From Pseudomonas serbica (lineage in GTDB: Bacteria > Pseudomonadota > Gammaproteobacteria > Pseudomonadales > Pseudomonadaceae), in NCBI RefSeq assembly GCF_028823535.1, contig NZ_JAQIYM010000011.1:186001-250000 (forward strand): 64,000 bases of DNA, read 5' to 3'. Numbering within the stretch: the stretch's first letter is position 1; every line of letters starts with the position of its first letter. Shown piece by piece: positions 61,299 to 64,000 of the stretch. The notes under the pieces are model-generated. The model made no database searches. It was not told where the DNA came from and was given only the letters and a program-made list of their open reading frames with translations. The position numbers and the translations under genes were made by a program.

Positions 61299-61540
61299 CC
61301 TGTAGGAGCTGGCTTGCCAGCGAAGACGGCAGCAGCCCCACCAAAAAGCGCATAACCCACCCCCATCCCCTTGTAGGAGCTGGCTTGCCAGCGAAGACGG
61401 CAGCAGCCCCACCCAAAAAGCGCATGATCCACCCCCATCCCCTGTAGGAGCTGGCTTGCCAGCGAAGACGGCAGCAGCCCCACCCAAAAAGCGCATGATC
61501 CACCCCCATCCCCCTGTAGCTGGCTTGCCAGCGAAGGCGA
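61299..61540. repeat. Tandem REP array, four units of about 71 bp
   Basis: TGTAGGAGCTGGCTTGCCAG recurs at 61301, 61372 and 61443, and as a copy lacking GAG at 61515. Each is followed by GCGAAG(A/G)CGGCAGCAGCCCC-type spacer, CAAAAAGCGCAT and CCACCCCCATCCCC. Units are 71, 71 and 72 bp, nearly identical, and all in the same orientation, unlike the inverted pairs elsewhere. A decayed REP half precedes the array at 61264-61287. Confidence 0.9.
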
Positions 61541-61623
61541 TCTCCACCCCACCACAAGAAACCGGGAACGATCACCCCCCATCAATGATCTAGTCTTGGC
61601 AAGCCCCCAGGGAGAGATCGCTC

Positions 61624-62787
61624 ATGTACCGCTTCTTCGAACAGCTCACTTCGCGCATCGCCGCCCCCTTCATGGGCGAAAGCTCGCGCAACAGCAAGAT
61701 CTGGCCCTGTCGTTGCGGGCAGTCGCTGTTCTTTCGCAACAGCCAGTGCCTGGCGTGTTCCGCAGCCCTGGGCTATCAACCCGAGCAGAGTCGCCTGTCC
61801 TCGCTGCAACCGGGCGTGCAACCCGACACCTGGCTGCTCGATCCCGACCCTGGTGCCGGCGTGTTCCGTCGCTGCGCCAACCTCGATTCCCCAGCCGCCT
61901 GCAATTGGCTGCTAGCGGCAAACCACCACGATGCCCTATGCATCGCCTGCAGCCTGAACCGTACCATCCCCGATTTATCCATCGCCGAAAACCACGAGCG
62001 CTGGCGCAAGGTGGAAACCGCCAAGCGTCGCCTGATCGCGCAGCTGCTCAGCCTTGGATTGCAAGTCATCCCGAAAACCCTGGATGAAGAAACCGGCCTG
62101 GCCTTTGACGTCATCGGCGTCGACCTCGAAGGCAAGGCACCCACCACCGGCCACGCCAACGGCCTGATCACCCTCGACATCAAGGAAGCCGACGACGCTC
62201 ACCGCGAACAGGTGCGAGTGCAGATGCACGAACCCTATCGCACCTTGCTCGGGCATTTCCGTCACGAAGTCGGGCATTATTATTGGGACCGCCTGATTGC
62301 CAACAGCGATTGGCTGCAACCCTTTCGCGACTTGTTCGGCGATGAACGCGCCAGCTACGCCGACGCCCTGGAACGGCATTACCAGCAAGGCGCGCCGCTC
62401 GACTGGCAGCAGCAGTACGTCAGCGCCTACGCCACCATGCACCCTTGGGAAGACTGGGCGGAAACCTGGGCTCACTACCTGCACATGATGGACGCCGTCG
62501 ACACCGCGCTCGGCTTTGGCATGAGCGCGCGGGAAATGGACTTCGACTACCAGCCGTTTCCCTCCAGCACCCTTTACGATCCGCAGCACCCCGGCGGCGC
62601 TGCCTTCCTGTCATTCGTCAATGCGTGGATCGAACTGGCCGGCATGCTCAATGAGCTGTCGCGCAGCATGGGCCAGCCGGATTTCTACCCCTTCGTGCTA
62701 CCACCCGCGGTGATCGCCAAGCTGCACTTCATTCACCTGGTGATCCAGCGCGAGGGCGGCCGGGCGGATGAAGTACTGGCACAATAG
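61624..62787 (+). CDS. Zinc-ribbon and putative zinc metallopeptidase protein
   Basis: A 387-aa cytosolic protein. The N-terminal zinc ribbon (CRCGQSLFFRNSQCLACSAALGY, about 23-45) is followed by a large domain with the zincin motif HEVGHYYWD (about 218-226), a downstream EDWAETWAHYLHMMDAV acidic helix that may give a third metal ligand, and a conserved C-terminus. This matches the putative zinc-binding metallopeptidase family (Peptidase_Mx type). The target is unknown. GGGAGAG lies before the ATG. Confidence 0.85.
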   Translation: MYRFFEQLTSRIAAPFMGESSRNSKIWPCRCGQSLFFRNSQCLACSAALGYQPEQSRLSSLQPGVQPDTWLLDPDPGAGVFRRCANLDSPAACNWLLAANHHDALCIACSLNRTIPDLSIAENHERWRKVETAKRRLIAQLLSLGLQVIPKTLDEETGLAFDVIGVDLEGKAPTTGHANGLITLDIKEADDAHREQVRVQMHEPYRTLLGHFRHEVGHYYWDRLIANSDWLQPFRDLFGDERASYADALERHYQQGAPLDWQQQYVSAYATMHPWEDWAETWAHYLHMMDAVDTALGFGMSAREMDFDYQPFPSSTLYDPQHPGGAAFLSFVNAWIELAGMLNELSRSMGQPDFYPFVLPPAVIAKLHFIHLVIQREGGRADEVLAQ

Positions 62788-62874
62788 TTGTGCATGATGG
62801 CAATTCAGTTTCAATTAAGTTCGTTTCGCTAAGGTAGCCTCCGTAAGCAACACATAAAAAATACGGAGACACCC

Positions 62875-63183
62875 ATGAGATCCTTTACTGCCCTGTTCCT
62901 CGCATCGCTCATCGGCCTGACCGCCAACCTCGCCCAGGCGCGTGACCTGGGGCCCGACGAAGCCCTGAGGCTGCGCGACGCTGGTACCATTGTGTCTTTC
63001 GAGAAGCTCAATGCCACTGCGCTGGCCAAGCACCCAGGCTCCACCGTCACCGAAACCGAACTGGAAGAAGAGTACGGCAAGTACATCTACCAGATTGAAC
63101 TGCGCGACCCGCAGGGCATCGAGTGGGACCTGGAGCTGGACGCGGTCAGCGGGCAGATTCTCAAGGATCATCAGGACAGGTAA
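62875..63183 (+). CDS. PepSY-domain periplasmic protein 1
   Basis: A 102-aa protein with a signal peptide (MRSFTALFLASLIGLTANLAQA) and one PepSY-like domain (FEKLNATALAKHPGSTVTETELEEEYGKYIYQIELRD...WDLELDAVSGQILKDHQ). Its TAA overlaps the ATG of the next gene (TAATG). Such proteins often lie beside two-component systems and may modulate a sensor or bind metal; this one precedes a response regulator gene. Confidence 0.88.
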   Translation: MRSFTALFLASLIGLTANLAQARDLGPDEALRLRDAGTIVSFEKLNATALAKHPGSTVTETELEEEYGKYIYQIELRDPQGIEWDLELDAVSGQILKDHQDR

Positions 63184-63506
63184 TGACGCTGCAATCCTTT
63201 TCCCATCGACGCGCCAGCGGCCGCCTGGCCCTGGTGCTGCTGGTTTTCTGCTCGGTGGCCATGGCTCGCGACCTCGACCAGGACGAGGCCCTGCGCCTGC
63301 GCCAACAGGGCGTGATCCTGCCGCTCGAGCAGCTGCTGCAACAAGCGCTGGATCGTTATCCGGGGGCCAAGCTGCTGGAAGCCGAGCTCGAAGAAAAACA
63401 CGACGTCTACATTTATGAAGTCGAATTGCTGACCAGCGAAGGGGTGGTCCGCGAGCTGGACATCGACGCCACCACCGGCCGTTTACTCAAAGACAAGGAA
63501 GATTGA
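63183..63506 (+). CDS. PepSY-domain periplasmic protein 2
   Basis: A 107-aa paralogue of the upstream gene: signal peptide (LALVLLVFCSVAMA), then DLDQDEALRLRQQGVILPLEQLLQQALDRYP, EAELEEKHDVYIYEVELL and DIDATTGRLLKDKED. The shared pattern of D-E-A-L-R-L-R and the C-terminal GRLLKD point to a tandem duplication. Translation is coupled to the upstream gene through TAATG. The stop is three bases before the response regulator start. Confidence 0.88.
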   Translation: MTLQSFSHRRASGRLALVLLVFCSVAMARDLDQDEALRLRQQGVILPLEQLLQQALDRYPGAKLLEAELEEKHDVYIYEVELLTSEGVVRELDIDATTGRLLKDKED

Positions 63507-63509
63507 CCC

Positions 63510-64000
63510 ATGCGTTTGCTCCTGGTGGAAGACCACGTGCCGCTGGCCGACGAACTGCTGGCCGGCCTCAATCGGCAAGGCTACGCCGTGGACTGGCTGG
63601 CTGACGGCCGCGATGCAGTGCACCAGGGCAGCACCGAACCCTACGACCTGATCATCCTCGACCTCGGCCTGCCGGGGCTGCCCGGGCTAGACGTGTTGGC
63701 GCAGTGGCGCGCCGCTGGCCTGGCGACACCTGTGCTGATCCTCACCGCCCGTGGTTCCTGGGCCGAGCGCATCGAAGGCCTCAAGGCCGGCGCCGACGAC
63801 TACCTGACCAAGCCTTTCCATCCCGAAGAACTGCAACTGCGCATCCAGGCCCTGTTGCGCCGCTCCCACGGCCAGGTCAATCAACCGACCCTGAAAGCCG
63901 CCGGCCTGCAATTGGATGAGGGGCGCCAGTGCGTGACCCGCGACGGCGCCGACATCCAGCTCACGGCCGCCGAGTTTCGCCTGTTGCGTTACTTCATGCT
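63510..64000 (+). CDS. OmpR-family response regulator (3' truncated by window)
   Basis: The receiver domain is complete: MRLLLVEDHVPLADELL, phospho-acceptor in LIILDLGLPGLPGLD (Asp51), LTARGSWAERIEGLKAGADDYLTKPF. The winged-helix domain starts at about 125 and is cut by the window end (LTAAEFRLLRYFM). It resembles the PmrA/QseB-like group. Two PepSY genes precede it in the same operon; a sensor kinase gene probably follows beyond the window. Confidence 0.92.
   Translation, partial: MRLLLVEDHVPLADELLAGLNRQGYAVDWLADGRDAVHQGSTEPYDLIILDLGLPGLPGLDVLAQWRAAGLATPVLILTARGSWAERIEGLKAGADDYLTKPFHPEELQLRIQALLRRSHGQVNQPTLKAAGLQLDEGRQCVTRDGADIQLTAAEFRLLRYFM

Noticed and set aside
61299..61540. Possible CRISPR array
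   Set aside because: The units are direct repeats, but the spacers are nearly identical to each other and the conserved core is a REP element. No cas gene lies near.
1..64000. Prophage, insertion sequence, integron, secretion-system or toxin-antitoxin genes
   Set aside because: None seen: no transposase, integrase, structural phage or small toxin-like pair was recognisable, and gene order is that of conserved Pseudomonas core segments.
1..64000. tRNA or rRNA genes
   Set aside because: The intergenic spaces I read contain no cloverleaf-like sequence with GGTTCGAATCC-type T arms, and no rRNA.

Overview
The window is a GC-rich chromosomal segment of a fluorescent Pseudomonas (P. fluorescens group is the best guess). 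This rests on the gene order cmaX-crfX-cmpX-sigX-oprF, on OprF itself, on the prpRBC-acnD-prpF-prpD methylcitrate cluster, and on many intergenic REP inverted repeats built on cores such as GCGAGCAAGCCCGCTCCCAC or GGAGCTGGCTTGCCAGCG. Almost all of it is core or housekeeping sequence. I see no insertion sequence, prophage, integron, CRISPR array, rRNA or tRNA.

Layout. 1-6.2 kb: a HAD phosphatase cut by the window edge, an SDR reductase divergent from a LysR regulator, a racemase-like gene with an NCS1 nucleobase/hydantoin transporter, then an AT-richer intergenic island and cysH. 6.2-11.6 kb: thrH, pabB and a three-gene operon (retropepsin-like protease, membrane protein with an inactive transglutaminase domain, RimK-like ATP-grasp ligase). 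11.8-20.3 kb: the propionate/methylcitrate cluster under a GntR regulator. 20.4-24.9 kb: ppsR divergent from ppsA, then an alpha/beta hydrolase. 25-29.5 kb: rraA and the cell-envelope stress locus cmaX-crfX-cmpX-sigX-oprF.

29.5-35.3 kb: a nitrate-assimilation locus on the minus strand, nasS-nasT and then nasA-PP2C/kinase-cobA. The nitrite and nitrate reductase genes (nirB, nirD, nasC) usually found between the kinase and cobA are missing. Both transcription units start with the same architecture: a sigma-54-type promoter, two short hairpins with A1/G4 hexaloops (the ANTAR recognition signature), and a rho-independent terminator that competes with the second hairpin. The nasS leader implies that the NasS/NasT sensor pair controls its own operon by RNA antitermination. 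This is the most interesting signal in the window.

35.5-47 kb: pyrD, rmf, rlmL, a CHASE-PAS-GGDEF diguanylate cyclase, dacB, yggL, a BenE-type transporter and a GntR regulator. 47-54 kb: purine catabolism (guaD, xdhC, xdhB, xdhA) next to a divergent GntR regulator, with two 16-bp direct repeats just upstream of xdhA. 54-61.3 kb: smc, zipA, ligA. 61.3-64 kb: a tandem REP array, a zinc metallopeptidase-like protein, two small PepSY proteins and the start of an OmpR-type response regulator.

All calls come from reading the translations and the DNA. No database search was run, and gene symbols rest on recognised motifs, lengths and gene order.
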